A stretch of 35,805 nt of DNA from an uncultured Acetatifactor sp. (GCA_910585665.1 CAJUFI010000022.1:28759-64563); one strand, 5' to 3'. Shown: positions 1 through 8,613, counted from the stretch's first letter. Notes: generated by a model from the sequence alone, not told the origin. Program-made: numbers and translations.

Positions 1-17
1 CCTCTGGGGCACTGGAC

Positions 18-53
18 GGGGCAGACGCTGTTTTAAAGTTCCGCGTCTACCCC
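18..53 (-). terminator. Stem-loop just downstream of the envelope protein gene
   Basis: GGGG-c-AGACGC (18-28) pairs with GCGTCT-a-CCCC (43-53), ten pairs with one mismatch and a 14-nt loop. It lies a few bases past the stop of the minus-strand gene ending at 60, so it could end that transcript. There is no clear T tract after it on the minus strand, so an intrinsic terminator is only a possibility. Confidence 0.3.
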
Positions 54-59
54 GCTGTC

Positions 60-2114
60 TTAATTTTCCACAAATGAATAAAGGCATCCGTAGGAAGTCT
101 CATTGCATCTGCCCGCCACGGCCTTGCCGTAATCCCTCACGACCCCCAGCACCAGCGCCCGGCTCCTGTCCGCATTCCTTGCATTGTCCGCCGCGGCCAA
201 TCCGATGAGGAGGGCCGCTATGTCATCCTGCTCATAAGCCAAATTGGAATTGTAATCGTAGGCGGAAACCATATTATAAGTCAGGCTGTCCAAGTAGTCT
301 ATATCGTCCTGATACACACACCTTCCGTCCTGATAGGCCTGCTGCAGATCCACGGTCTCCCCTGCCTTCACATCCGAGAACACCAGAAAGAAGCCCTCGG
401 TCCACACCGCCATATAAGCCAGATCGCAGTCGGTCTCGTTGGTGACCGTTCCATGGACATTGCCGTTGATTCCTGAGCCCCGAAGACCCGAGACGTAAAT
501 GGACCCCCTGCTGTCCGTCCGCCCGGGCGCATAGAGGAAACCGTTGTCGAAGTTTTCCCGGGGCTTTATGCCCACGGACAGGCCTTCGCTGTCATTGCTG
601 ACCACATAAAAATAATCGTCCGTGTGGGGGTTGCCATAGCCGTAATAGCTGCTGGCCCCGGGGCCCGCCGTCTCATACCCATCATTCAGGCGCATCTGCC
701 ACTCCTTCAGCCCCGAATGATAAGCCATAAAATACGTTTCCTCCCGGTTGCTGTCAGCCTGCTGGACCGTGACGGAGTACACTCTCGTCTCGTTTACCCT
801 TGCGCTCTGTCCGAAGAAATACACGCCCCCAATGAACAGCAGTCCCAACGCCGGCACCCCCACCCAGTACCACTCCCTCTTTTTGCATTTCTTCAGAATC
901 AGATACAATACCGGCCCCGCCAGAACTACATAAATCCCGATCAGCACCTCCAACAGGGTGAAATCCACCACCGTATTTTTGCCGTCAATGACACCGAAGG
1001 CCTGCTGGACGAGATACCCGGTATCCCAATACCCGTTGAAAGACCGGTAACTGTTGGACTGGCTCATCAGTTCGCTGTATAGGTTCCAGATCATGTAATG
1101 TTCCATTTTCCGCAGTTCTTTTTCACCCAGGGAAACAGGGAAAATGGCTACCGCTCCGTCCCCGAAATACCGCGAGACATCGAATCCGGCGCTGGCCATA
1201 TTTCTGGCGGAAAAGCTGCAGAGCATCGGATTCACCGAACTCATGCCAAAACATCCGGACATTTCTCCCAGGTCAAGCTCCGCCACGGTCATCTGCGCAA
1301 GGTCGATTTCCGCATTCTCATAGTCGCTGTAATATCCATACCCCATATTGGCAGTGAGCACATTCGTCTCTCCCGGCGCATTTATCTTTGAGACCTTCAC
1401 GTCCAGGAAATCCCCGCTGAAACCGGAAAGCGTGTCCTCCGCATAAGCCCCTGTTCCAATCATGAGCCATCCCCCGGCCCTTACCCAGTTCTGGATGGCC
1501 TGAACCTTCTCCTCCCCCAGAGACGCCACATTCATCCGGTCGATGACCAGGAAGTACAGTCCGTCCAGATATCCCAGCAGATTTTCCTCGTCCAGATTAA
1601 TCAGAGAGATGGGATAATTCATTCCGCCAAACATGAAATTTTCTCCGCCGGCGTCCAGATAACCAAGGCTGGCAGCATCGTCCGTCAAAATGCCCACAGA
1701 CATACCTGTCACTGCCCTGCCAAATACATTCCACAGGTTGAGCTTCTGTACAAGGTCTCCCTCCTCGTCCAGAAAATTCAGGGCGCACAGGCCCCGTATC
1801 GTCTCTGCCGCCTGGGACGTCACGGTAACCGTAAACTGCTTTTTCCCCTGGGAGGGAAGCGTTATCTCCGTATTATAGGCACAGTTCTCGTAACCGGAGC
1901 TGGCAAAGACCAGCTGCACCGTCCCGGCGAAGTCAGCCCCGCTGTTTTCCACAGTCACCTGCATGACATAATTGCCAACCTCCTGTTTCAGAAGCGCCAC
2001 ATCGCCGGAAAGCCCGCTGTCGTCCTCCGCATGGGCCTGGGCCTTCCACCCGCCTGCGATCAGACCGCATACAAACAAAAACAGCAAGGCCGCTGCCGTA
2101 ATCCGTTTCCACAT
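60..2114 (-). CDS. Large membrane-anchored extracytoplasmic protein, function unknown
   Basis: 684 residues. Residues 1-29 form a Sec signal peptide (MWKR, hydrophobic core, AQAHA). A beta-rich region (about 30-115) resembles a CARDB/Ig-like fold. Residues about 135-330 look like a glutamine-amidotransferase-like fold of the DUF4350 kind (FLVIDR, then WVRAGGWLMIGTG). Two membrane helices (about 385-408 and 416-436) flank a short basic loop KKCKKRE, and about 245 further residues follow. Such proteins in Firmicutes often sit beside MoxR/DUF58/transglutaminase clusters, but none is visible here. The start at 2114 is chosen because GAGGAGAAAGGT precedes it and the signal peptide begins there; the frame stays open upstream to 2234 without a ribosome site. 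The fold assignment is inference. Confidence 0.8.
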   Translation of the reverse strand: MWKRITAAALLFLFVCGLIAGGWKAQAHAEDDSGLSGDVALLKQEVGNYVMQVTVENSGADFAGTVQLVFASSGYENCAYNTEITLPSQGKKQFTVTVTSQAAETIRGLCALNFLDEEGDLVQKLNLWNVFGRAVTGMSVGILTDDAASLGYLDAGGENFMFGGMNYPISLINLDEENLLGYLDGLYFLVIDRMNVASLGEEKVQAIQNWVRAGGWLMIGTGAYAEDTLSGFSGDFLDVKVSKINAPGETNVLTANMGYGYYSDYENAEIDLAQMTVAELDLGEMSGCFGMSSVNPMLCSFSARNMASAGFDVSRYFGDGAVAIFPVSLGEKELRKMEHYMIWNLYSELMSQSNSYRSFNGYWDTGYLVQQAFGVIDGKNTVVDFTLLEVLIGIYVVLAGPVLYLILKKCKKREWYWVGVPALGLLFIGGVYFFGQSARVNETRVYSVTVQQADSNREETYFMAYHSGLKEWQMRLNDGYETAGPGASSYYGYGNPHTDDYFYVVSNDSEGLSVGIKPRENFDNGFLYAPGRTDSRGSIYVSGLRGSGINGNVHGTVTNETDCDLAYMAVWTEGFFLVFSDVKAGETVDLQQAYQDGRCVYQDDIDYLDSLTYNMVSAYDYNSNLAYEQDDIAALLIGLAAADNARNADRSRALVLGVVRDYGKAVAGRCNETSYGCLYSFVEN

Positions 2115-2136
2115 ACCTTTCTCCTCTTCCAGTTCC

Positions 2137-2169
2137 GCATCTGCCCAGACCTTTAGCCTGGGCAGATGC
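2137..2169 (-). promoter_or_regulatory. Perfect 12-bp hairpin in the leader of the envelope protein gene
   Basis: GCATCTGCCCAG (2137-2148) and CTGGGCAGATGC (2158-2169) are perfect reverse complements around a 9-nt loop. The hairpin ends 23 nt before the ATG at 2114 and upstream of its Shine-Dalgarno. On the plus strand it is followed by TGTTTTATATTT, so it could also act as a terminator for plus-strand transcripts, but no plus-strand gene feeds into it. Confidence 0.5.
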
Positions 2170-2361
2170 TGTTTTATATTTGCTATTGACATTTCTGAGC
2201 TGGCTTTTCGCGCGTCTCCTATTGCCATGAACAAAAAACCACGGATTGCACTGCATTTATCATACCATATATTCTCAGCAAAATCCTGTGGTCTTTATCA
2301 AAAAAACTTAAAATTTCATAAAATTCATAAATTTATGCAAAAATATTTTCTACCGGCAACA

Positions 2362-2390
2362 TTGTAAATGAATTTTTTCTGTGCTATGAT
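2362..2390 (+). promoter_or_regulatory. SigA-type promoter of the aldose epimerase gene
   Basis: TTGTAA (2362-2367), 17-nt spacer, TATGAT (2385-2390), with a TGn extended -10 (TGC immediately upstream). It sits in an AT-rich stretch and would start a transcript near 2397, about 30 nt before the ATG. Confidence 0.65.
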
Positions 2391-2426
2391 ATGGATAAAA
2401 ACAGATATCATGCAGAGGAGGTCACA

Positions 2427-3362
2427 ATGTCTATTTACCAGTTAGAAAACGAAGTCATATCCATCTCCGTGGACAGCCGCGGGGCGGAGCTGAAATCCCT
2501 GAAAAGAAAAGACACCGGCACCGAGTACATGTGGTGCGGCGACGCCAAATACTGGGGGCGCACCTCGCCCATCCTCTTCCCCTTCGTAGGAGGCGTGAAG
2601 AACAAAGAGTACCGGACCCAGGGAAGGACCTATTCCATGACTCAGCACGGCTTCGCCAGGGACATGGAATTTGAACCGCTCTCCAGTAACATGCCTTCTC
2701 AGCATGCACCCGCTCCGAGCAGACCCTCTGAGAATGCATCCGCCGAAAACGGAAGCGAAATCTGGTTCCAGCTGTGTTCCAGCCAGGAGACCCTGGCAAA
2801 TTACCCCTTTGCGTTCCTCCTGAAGCTGGGCTATCGCATCCAGGGAAACCGTGTCACCGTCCTCTGGCAGGTGGAGAATCCCGGCAAAGAAGTCCTACAC
2901 TTTTCCATCGGCGGCCACCCGGCCTTCAACTGCCCCATCGAAAAGGGCACGAACCAGACCGACTATTTCCTGGATTTCGGCAATGTAGACAAAGTCGTCA
3001 GCACCAAAATCAGCAAAAACGGCCTGGCCCTGGACGAAAAGGAAACCTACACCCTGGACAATGGCAAACTGCCCATATCGGAACACTTGTTCGATAACGA
3101 TGCCCTGGTCATTGAGGGCAATCAGACAGACACTGCCGCCCTGTGCAGAGCAGACGGCACAAGATACGTGACAATCACCATGGACGCGCCCCTCTTCGGC
3201 ATCTGGTCGCCGGCAGGCAAACAGGCGCCTTTCGTGTGCATAGAGCCCTGGCATGGCAGATGCGACAACGAGAATTTCCAGGGCACCCTGGAGGAGCGCC
3301 AATGGGACAATCAGGTCAGCCCCGGAGAGACCTGGAAAGCCTCTTACACCATTGCGGTGTAG
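2427..3362 (+). CDS. LacX-like aldose 1-epimerase family protein
   Basis: 311 residues, typical for the LacX branch of the aldose 1-epimerase (galactose mutarotase) family, which interconverts the alpha and beta anomers of sugars or sugar phosphates in the cytoplasm. Visible signatures are QHGFAR (His74), IGGHPAFNCP (His164, the proton donor position) and FVCIEPWHGR (Glu273, the catalytic base position). Residues about 88-110 are a Ser/Ala/Pro/Asn-rich insertion absent from compact relatives. The start follows GAGGAGGTCACA; an upstream in-frame ATG at 2391 overlaps the -10 region and lacks a ribosome site. The gene seems monocistronic and reads toward glnA, 170 nt away. The exact sugar substrate cannot be read from the sequence. 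Confidence 0.87.
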   Translation: MSIYQLENEVISISVDSRGAELKSLKRKDTGTEYMWCGDAKYWGRTSPILFPFVGGVKNKEYRTQGRTYSMTQHGFARDMEFEPLSSNMPSQHAPAPSRPSENASAENGSEIWFQLCSSQETLANYPFAFLLKLGYRIQGNRVTVLWQVENPGKEVLHFSIGGHPAFNCPIEKGTNQTDYFLDFGNVDKVVSTKISKNGLALDEKETYTLDNGKLPISEHLFDNDALVIEGNQTDTAALCRADGTRYVTITMDAPLFGIWSPAGKQAPFVCIEPWHGRCDNENFQGTLEERQWDNQVSPGETWKASYTIAV

Positions 3363-3532
3363 CTCTCCCGGATGACTGCCCCGCGCCCAGAGATGTCGCC
3401 TTTTTCGCGCCGCAAGCCGGGGCACCTCTGTACCGCCGGCACACTGGCCATGAAACCTGGTTTTTTCAGAAGCGAACGGCAAATGGTGCCGGGAACCACA
3501 AAAAATCATTACATTCACAAGGAGCGAAACAC

Positions 3533-4963
3533 ATGGAGAAAATGAAAGACATCAAAAAACTCTGCCAGGAAAAGCAGATCCGCATGATCGACTTCAAGAT
3601 GACGGACATCGACGGCCGCTGGCGGCACATCACCATTCCGGTGGAGCGTTTCGGCGAGGACACCTTCACCTACGGCATCGGCTTCGACGGCTCCAACTAC
3701 GGCTACGCCCCCATTGAGAAAAGCGACATGGTATTCCTGCCCGACCCCGACACGGCCTATGTAGACCCTTTCGCGGCAGTGCCCACCCTGACCATGTGCG
3801 GCAATGTGTGCACCATCGGAAAAGGCGAGAACAAGCCCTTCGACCAGTATCCCAAGAACGTCAGCCTCCGGGCTGTGGAATATATGAAAGGACAGGGCAT
3901 CGCAGACAGGATGGTAATCGGCCCGGAATTCGAGTTCTATCTCTTTGACAGCGCCCGCTTCGAAGTGACACCCAGGCAGTGCGGCTACCGAATCGACACC
4001 CGCCAGGCGGACTGGAACCACAGCCTGGACACCCCCGGCAACAACGGCTACGAAGTCTCCCACAAAGGCGGCTACCACATCGCTGCCCCTCAGGACGTAG
4101 GCTACGACCTGCGCAGCCGCATGTGCATGATGATGGAGGACTGGGGCATCCGGGTGAAATACCACCACCACGAGGTAGGCGGCCCGGGACAGATGGAGAT
4201 CGAGGCGGAACTGGCGGACATGCCGGACATGGCGGACAATACCATGATCATCAAGTACATCATCAAGAACCTGGCGGCCCAGGAGGGCAAGACAGCTACC
4301 TTCCTGCCCAAGCCCATCTACCAGGAGGCCGGCAGCGGCATGCATGTACATATGCTGCTGATGAAGGACGGGCAGCCCCTCTTCTATGACGAGGACGGCT
4401 ATTCGGGACTGAGCCGCACGGCCCATTACTTCATGGGCGGACTGTTGAAGCATATCGCTTCCCTCTGCGCCTTCACCAATCCCTCCACCAACTCCTTCAA
4501 GCGTCTGGTGCCGGGATTTGAAGCGCCCGTGACCGTCGGCTACGCCACCTCCAACCGCAGCGCCGTCATCCGGATCCCGGCCTACGCCAAGTCCCCGGAG
4601 ACCAAGCGTTTCGAACTGCGCAATCCAGACGCCACGGCCAATCCCTACTATGCCTACGCCGCCATCCTGATGGCAGGCCTGGACGGCATCGAGAACCAGA
4701 TCGACCCCGCAGAGAACGGCTGGGGCCCCTACGACTTCAACCTCTACACCCTCTCCGAGGAAGAGCAGAAGAAGATAAAGGGTCTGCCGAAGTCCTTGGG
4801 AGAAGCCCTGGAGGCGCTGGAGGCCGACCACGATTACCTCACCAAGGGCGGCGTCTTCCCTCAGCGCCTCATTGATGTCTGGACGGCAAGGAAGCGGGCG
4901 GAGCTTAAGCAGATGGAGCAGATTCCCAATCCCGCGGAATTCAAGATGTACTACGACCTGTAA
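3533..4963 (+). CDS. glnA: Type I glutamine synthetase
   Basis: 476 residues. Forms glutamine from glutamate, ammonia and ATP in the cytoplasm, as a dodecamer in type I enzymes. Metal and substrate motifs are all present: GPEFEFYLFD (Glu132, Glu134), HHHEVGGPGQMEIE (Glu214, Glu222), GSGMHVHM (His271), NSFKRLVPGFEAP (Arg324), SNRSAVIRIP (Arg342) and RFELRNPDA (Glu361, Arg363). The region aligned with the adenylylation tyrosine of proteobacterial enzymes reads NLYTLSEEE (Tyr405); regulation by adenylylation is not expected in Firmicutes, where feedback inhibition and GlnR-type control are usual. The start is set by AAGGAG eight nt before ATG. The 170-nt leader shows no riboswitch I recognise. 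Neighbours do not suggest a nitrogen operon, although a P-II/DUF1538 pair lies at 27.6-29.8 kb. Confidence 0.95.
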   Translation: MEKMKDIKKLCQEKQIRMIDFKMTDIDGRWRHITIPVERFGEDTFTYGIGFDGSNYGYAPIEKSDMVFLPDPDTAYVDPFAAVPTLTMCGNVCTIGKGENKPFDQYPKNVSLRAVEYMKGQGIADRMVIGPEFEFYLFDSARFEVTPRQCGYRIDTRQADWNHSLDTPGNNGYEVSHKGGYHIAAPQDVGYDLRSRMCMMMEDWGIRVKYHHHEVGGPGQMEIEAELADMPDMADNTMIIKYIIKNLAAQEGKTATFLPKPIYQEAGSGMHVHMLLMKDGQPLFYDEDGYSGLSRTAHYFMGGLLKHIASLCAFTNPSTNSFKRLVPGFEAPVTVGYATSNRSAVIRIPAYAKSPETKRFELRNPDATANPYYAYAAILMAGLDGIENQIDPAENGWGPYDFNLYTLSEEEQKKIKGLPKSLGEALEALEADHDYLTKGGVFPQRLIDVWTARKRAELKQMEQIPNPAEFKMYYDL

Positions 4964-5017
4964 TTTTCAAAAAGCAGGGGATCTGTTTTCCATGAATTTT
5001 CCGCGAAGCCTGGCATA

Positions 5018-5038
5018 GGAAACTGTCTGCAAATAGCC
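5018..5038 (+). repeat. Decayed palindromic-repeat end, left of the Uma2 gene
   Basis: GGAAACTGTCTGCAAATAGC resembles the left end of the 100-bp repeats elsewhere in this window (GGAATTGTCTGCAAATAAC) with one inserted base and a few changes. It ends just before the ribosome site of the Uma2 gene and is roughly inverted relative to 5665-5688. Confidence 0.45.
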
Positions 5039-5057
5039 AGAAAGGAAGAAATCGCCT

Positions 5058-5600
5058 ATGACACTGCCACAAGAACATGTTTATACCATGGAAGACTTAT
5101 TTGCCCTGCCGGACGGCCAGAGAGCTGAACTGATTGACGGACAAATCGTGAACATGGCTCCGCCCAGCCCCTTTCACCAGGAACTTGTGATGGAGCTGTC
5201 CGCCGCCATCCGGCAGCATATCAAAAAGAATGGCGGAAACTGCAAGGTCTATCCCGCCCCACTGGCGGTCAACCTCCATGCAGACGACAAGACATGGGTA
5301 GAGCCCGACATCAGCATCATATGTGACCAAAATAAAATCACGGACAAAGCATGCGAGGGAGCGCCCGACTGGATCATTGAGGTCACTTCACCCAGCACCC
5401 AAAGCCATGATTATCTGAAAAAGCTATGGCTCTACCGCAGCAGCGGAGTCCGTGAATACTGGATTGTAAATCCTGTCATGAAAAATGTACAAGTCTACTT
5501 TTTTGATGGCGAGGAATCTTCCTGCCAGTATTCGTTCAGAGACACGATACCCTGTCACATTTTTAACGATTTGACGATTTGCGTGTCCAATCTGCTGTAA
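5058..5600 (+). CDS. Uma2 family (DUF820) putative restriction-endonuclease-fold protein
   Basis: 180 residues, the usual Uma2 length. The family has a PD-(D/E)XK nuclease fold; its biological role is unsettled and it is often found in many copies per genome. Recognisable parts are the N-terminal TMEDLFALPDGQRAELIDGQ (Glu/Asp of the core), WVEPDISIICDQ (catalytic Asp), and PDWIIEVTSPSTQSHDYLKK (EV-x-SPST-x-x-x-D, with Glu and Lys of the active site), then YRSSGVREYWIVNP. Active-site residues look intact. The ribosome site is AAGGAAG eight nt before ATG. The gene is flanked by inverted copies of the window's palindromic repeat end (5018-5038 and 5665-5688), suggesting it may travel as, or have been caught inside, such an element. 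Confidence 0.88.
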   Translation: MTLPQEHVYTMEDLFALPDGQRAELIDGQIVNMAPPSPFHQELVMELSAAIRQHIKKNGGNCKVYPAPLAVNLHADDKTWVEPDISIICDQNKITDKACEGAPDWIIEVTSPSTQSHDYLKKLWLYRSSGVREYWIVNPVMKNVQVYFFDGEESSCQYSFRDTIPCHIFNDLTICVSNLL

Positions 5601-5664
5601 CGGGCGAAAAGCCGCTTCCTCCAGGCAAATGTCTGCTATGGCGGAAGCGACCGCCATACGCCCT

Positions 5665-5688
5665 CAGCTGCTATTTGTAGAGACTTCC
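5665..5688 (-). repeat. Palindromic-repeat end, right of the Uma2 gene
   Basis: Read on the minus strand this 24-mer matches the left end of the full repeat at 8771 in 21 of 24 positions (GGAAGT, TCTACAAATA and GCTG shared). It is inverted relative to the similar sequence at 5018-5038 and lies between the convergent Uma2 and SpoIID-like genes. A small hairpin ATGGCG/CGCCAT lies at 5638-5657. Confidence 0.6.
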
Positions 5689-5703
5689 GGTAGAACCGTG
5701 CGC

Positions 5704-7767
5704 TCAACGGGTAGGAATCTTCAGCACCTGGCCGATATTCAGCATGTCGCTGGTAAGCCCGTTCAGGCTCTTGATGGCATCCACTGTGGTATCAAACCTT
5801 CTGGAAATCAGCCAGAGCGTATCCCCTGAGCGGACGGTATATTCCGTGTACCCGCCGGACTGGGATGCGGGAATCTTCAGCACCTGGCCCACATTGATCA
5901 GGTCGCTGGTGAGCCCGTTCAGGCTCTTGATGGCATCCACGGTGGTGCCGTACCGCCTGGCAATCAGCCAGAGACTGTCCCCGGCCCGGACAGTGTACTC
6001 CCGCACCCCGGTGCCGCCCCCCGTTCCGCCGCTTCCAGTGCCGCCACCGGTTCCGCCGCTACCGCCGGGCGGCTGCGTGCCTCCTGTGGTACCGCCTCCC
6101 GCTCCCGGCACATTGTCCCCTATCCCGCGGTATATGTCATACAGCTTTCTCCAGGTGGCCTGCCCGACGATCCCATCCGGTGTAAGCCCCGTCGCCCGCT
6201 GGAACGCCACCACCGACTGTTTCGTGCCGCTGCCGAAGATGCCGTCCTGAGCCGGAGCCGGCACCGTAGGAAAGTACTCCGCCATCACATCCAGCAGATA
6301 CTGCAGCGTAATGACATCCTGACCCCTGGAGCCCTGGCGCAGAACCGCACTGGGCGGAACCGTCCCTATCCCCAGGGTATTGCCCTCGCTGTCCAGTTCC
6401 GCCAGCCTGGCCACCGCGGTATACAGGCTGGAAATCTTGTACCAGGTGGATTTCCCCACGATGCCGTCCGCCGCCAGGCCGAAGATGCTCTGGAACTTGG
6501 TGACGGCGGCCTTGGTGCTGCTGCCGAAAGTCCCCTCCGGATCCGTGATGGCCGGGATAGCCGGATAATTGCGCCGAATCCGGTTCAGATAAGTCTGAAT
6601 GGTCTGCACGTCAAGCCCCGTGCTCCCCTCCCGCAGAGCCGTCCCCGGATAAGAGGCCACCACGCCTGTGACGATATTCGTCTGGGCAATCTCAACATCC
6701 TTCGGATAATAGGAACGCAGAATCTGCAGCGGGGTAAGCCCCTGGTTGGCCAGGGTCACCGTGCCCCACTGGGACATCCCCTGACAGGTGGCGGTGGTGC
6801 CGTTGCAGAAGGACGTGAAATAAGGCGCGTTCTGTCCCTGTCTGCGCACATATTCATTAAAGATTTCGTCCACAATTCTGCTGACGGATTCATAGATAGC
6901 CCGCCCATACACGAAATACTGGTCATAGGCCGTGCTGTTGGTGATGTCGAAACCGTATCCGCGGCTCCTGTACCACTCCGTGTAGACCCGGTTCAAAGCA
7001 AAGGTGATAATGGCATAGATATTCGCTCTGAGGGCCGAATCGGGCCAGGTAGGATAAATCTCGCTGCTGGCCACATTTTTCACATAGTCCGGAAAGGACA
7101 CCTGTACGTTGGAAGCGTTGGTGCTTGGCGCGCCCAGGTGCACCGTTATGGGGTTCGGTATCACTACCTGCCGCAGCACTCTGCCCCCGGCATCTTCTGT
7201 CCCCGCCATCTGTCCTGCGGCGCTTCCATTTTCCCCTGATGCCTCTCCCGAAAAACCGTTTGCAGCTGTCCCTTCTCCCGCCGCTTCCCCTTTGCCGGGT
7301 TCCATTCCTCCCTGGCTGCCGTCTGCTGCCCTCCCCTCCCGGAATCCCTGGGCAGTGCCGGCCGGTCCTTCCTGATTCCTCTTTTCCTGCATGGCCACGG
7401 CGGGCTTGCCCACGAATATCTTGGTCTGCTCCGGACGGCGCTGGCTCTGCTGCATGGGCAGAAGGGTCATGGGCAATACGGCCCGCTCCCCGTCATAGAT
7501 GGGGATACTGGAGACATAGAGGGTATCAAAGCCCGCTTTCTGCGCCAGCACATTGTAGGCAATATACGGCAGCCCTGTAAAATTCTCGTTTTGGGAGAAA
7601 CGCTTATCCAGCGTCTCCAGGGGCACCGTCTGGGTCTCCCCGTTCTCGTCCGTGAACAGATGGTAAAGGCTGTTCCCCTGATCGTCCAGTATCCTGATGT
7701 CCACTTCCTGCAGCGGAACGGCTTCATGGGCAGTCCGCGCCTGTATGGTCAAATATCCTATCGCCAT
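5704..7767 (-). CDS. SpoIID-like protein with two peptidoglycan-binding and two LysM domains
   Basis: 687 residues. Residues 1-110 form a beta-rich domain resembling the carboxypeptidase-regulatory/transthyretin fold. A Gly/Ala/Glu-rich linker follows (about 120-200). A SpoIID/LytB region covers about 205-365: YVKNVASSEIYPTWP (Glu236 at the catalytic position of SpoIID lytic transglycosylases), FDITNSTAYDQYFVYG, two Cys (321, 328) where SpoIID binds zinc, and GMSQWG. Then come two PG_binding_1 domains (about 375-450 and 475-545), a Gly/Thr linker, and two LysM domains (591-632, 641-685). The likely role is peptidoglycan remodelling or spore-wall attachment. No signal peptide or membrane helix is visible, which is odd for a wall enzyme. 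The start has AGGAG 12 nt upstream, a slightly long spacing. The LysM pair is a recent duplication, highly similar in DNA. Confidence 0.85.
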   Translation of the reverse strand: MAIGYLTIQARTAHEAVPLQEVDIRILDDQGNSLYHLFTDENGETQTVPLETLDKRFSQNENFTGLPYIAYNVLAQKAGFDTLYVSSIPIYDGERAVLPMTLLPMQQSQRRPEQTKIFVGKPAVAMQEKRNQEGPAGTAQGFREGRAADGSQGGMEPGKGEAAGEGTAANGFSGEASGENGSAAGQMAGTEDAGGRVLRQVVIPNPITVHLGAPSTNASNVQVSFPDYVKNVASSEIYPTWPDSALRANIYAIITFALNRVYTEWYRSRGYGFDITNSTAYDQYFVYGRAIYESVSRIVDEIFNEYVRRQGQNAPYFTSFCNGTTATCQGMSQWGTVTLANQGLTPLQILRSYYPKDVEIAQTNIVTGVVASYPGTALREGSTGLDVQTIQTYLNRIRRNYPAIPAITDPEGTFGSSTKAAVTKFQSIFGLAADGIVGKSTWYKISSLYTAVARLAELDSEGNTLGIGTVPPSAVLRQGSRGQDVITLQYLLDVMAEYFPTVPAPAQDGIFGSGTKQSVVAFQRATGLTPDGIVGQATWRKLYDIYRGIGDNVPGAGGGTTGGTQPPGGSGGTGGGTGSGGTGGGTGVREYTVRAGDSLWLIARRYGTTVDAIKSLNGLTSDLINVGQVLKIPASQSGGYTEYTVRSGDTLWLISRRFDTTVDAIKSLNGLTSDMLNIGQVLKIPTR

Positions 7768-7910
7768 ATCGTCAGCATTCTCCTAGTTCCTGATCATAGA
7801 TAGGATATGACGGCAGACCGAAAACTGTTACACCATAGGCCACGCGCCGTTCCCGGCTCTCCGAATCGGCACCGGACTTCCCAGCGGCTGCCCTGGTGCA
7901 AAGGGCGCCC

Positions 7911-7939
7911 TTGCCTGAAAGCATGAAATGAGGTACAAT
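7911..7939 (+). promoter_or_regulatory. Probable SigA promoter of the flavoprotein gene
   Basis: TTGCCT (7911-7916), 17-nt spacer, TACAAT (7934-7939). Transcription would start near 7946, about 40 nt before the ATG at 7988. Confidence 0.5.
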
Positions 7940-7987
7940 ATGCCCAGGGAAACCTTTTCCAAAATCATCCAAGGAGGTACTACAATC

Positions 7988-8605
7988 ATGCAAGTCTTAC
8001 TGATCAACGGAAGCCCCCGGCTGAACGGCAACACCGCCATCGCCCTACGGGAAATGGAACAGATTTTCGCCGGGGAGGGCATCGAAACGGAGACCATCCA
8101 AATCGGCAGCAAGGACATCCGGAGCTGCATCGCCTGTAACAGGTGCGCGGAACAGGGCAAGTGCGTGTTCGATGACCTGGTGAATGAGACCGCGCCGAAG
8201 TTCGAGGCTTGCGACGGCCTGGTGGTGGGCAGCCCGGTATATTTCGCATCTGCCAACGCCACTCTGGTGGCTTTCCTCACAAGGCTTTTCTACAGCACCC
8301 ATTTCGACAAGACCATGAAAGTGGGAGCAAGCGTAGTGGCTGCCAGAAGGGGCGGCCTGTCCTCCACCTTCGATGAGCTGAACAAGTTCTTCACCATCAG
8401 CGGCATGCCCGTGGCCTCCAGCCAGTACTGGAACAGCATCCACGGCAGAGAAGCCGGTCAGGCGGCCCAGGACGGGGAGGGGCTGCAGACCATGCGGACC
8501 CTGGCCAGGAACATGTCCTTCCTGATGAAGAGCATCGCCCTGGGGAAGGATACTTACGGTCTTCCGGAGAAGGAAGCGCCCTGCCGGACGAACTTCATCC
8601 GCTGA
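7988..8605 (+). CDS. Iron-sulfur flavoprotein-like NADPH-dependent FMN reductase
   Basis: 205 residues, flavodoxin-like fold. The FMN phosphate loop is LLINGSPRLNGNTA (residues 4-17), followed by GSPVYFASANA (81-91) around the isoalloxazine site. Residues 47-59 read C-x2-C-x2-C-x5-C, the compact cysteine motif that binds a [4Fe-4S] cluster in archaeal and clostridial iron-sulfur flavoproteins (Isf). A cytosolic redox carrier or reductase of small acceptors such as quinones or oxygen species is likely; the physiological partner is unknown. The ribosome site AAGGAGGT is optimal. The unit is monocistronic, with its own promoter (7911-7939) and terminator (8614-8657). Confidence 0.87.
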   Translation: MQVLLINGSPRLNGNTAIALREMEQIFAGEGIETETIQIGSKDIRSCIACNRCAEQGKCVFDDLVNETAPKFEACDGLVVGSPVYFASANATLVAFLTRLFYSTHFDKTMKVGASVVAARRGGLSSTFDELNKFFTISGMPVASSQYWNSIHGREAGQAAQDGEGLQTMRTLARNMSFLMKSIALGKDTYGLPEKEAPCRTNFIR

Positions 8606-8613
8606 TACCCCTC

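Noticed and set aside
3363..3532. Riboswitch or glutamine-responsive leader before glnA
   Set aside because: A long-range TGCCCCG/CGGGGCA pairing exists, but no conserved aptamer core I can recognise.
3515..4831. 438-codon open frame antisense to glnA
   Set aside because: Shadow of the GC-rich glnA codons; no ribosome site or recognisable product, and glnA is unmistakable.
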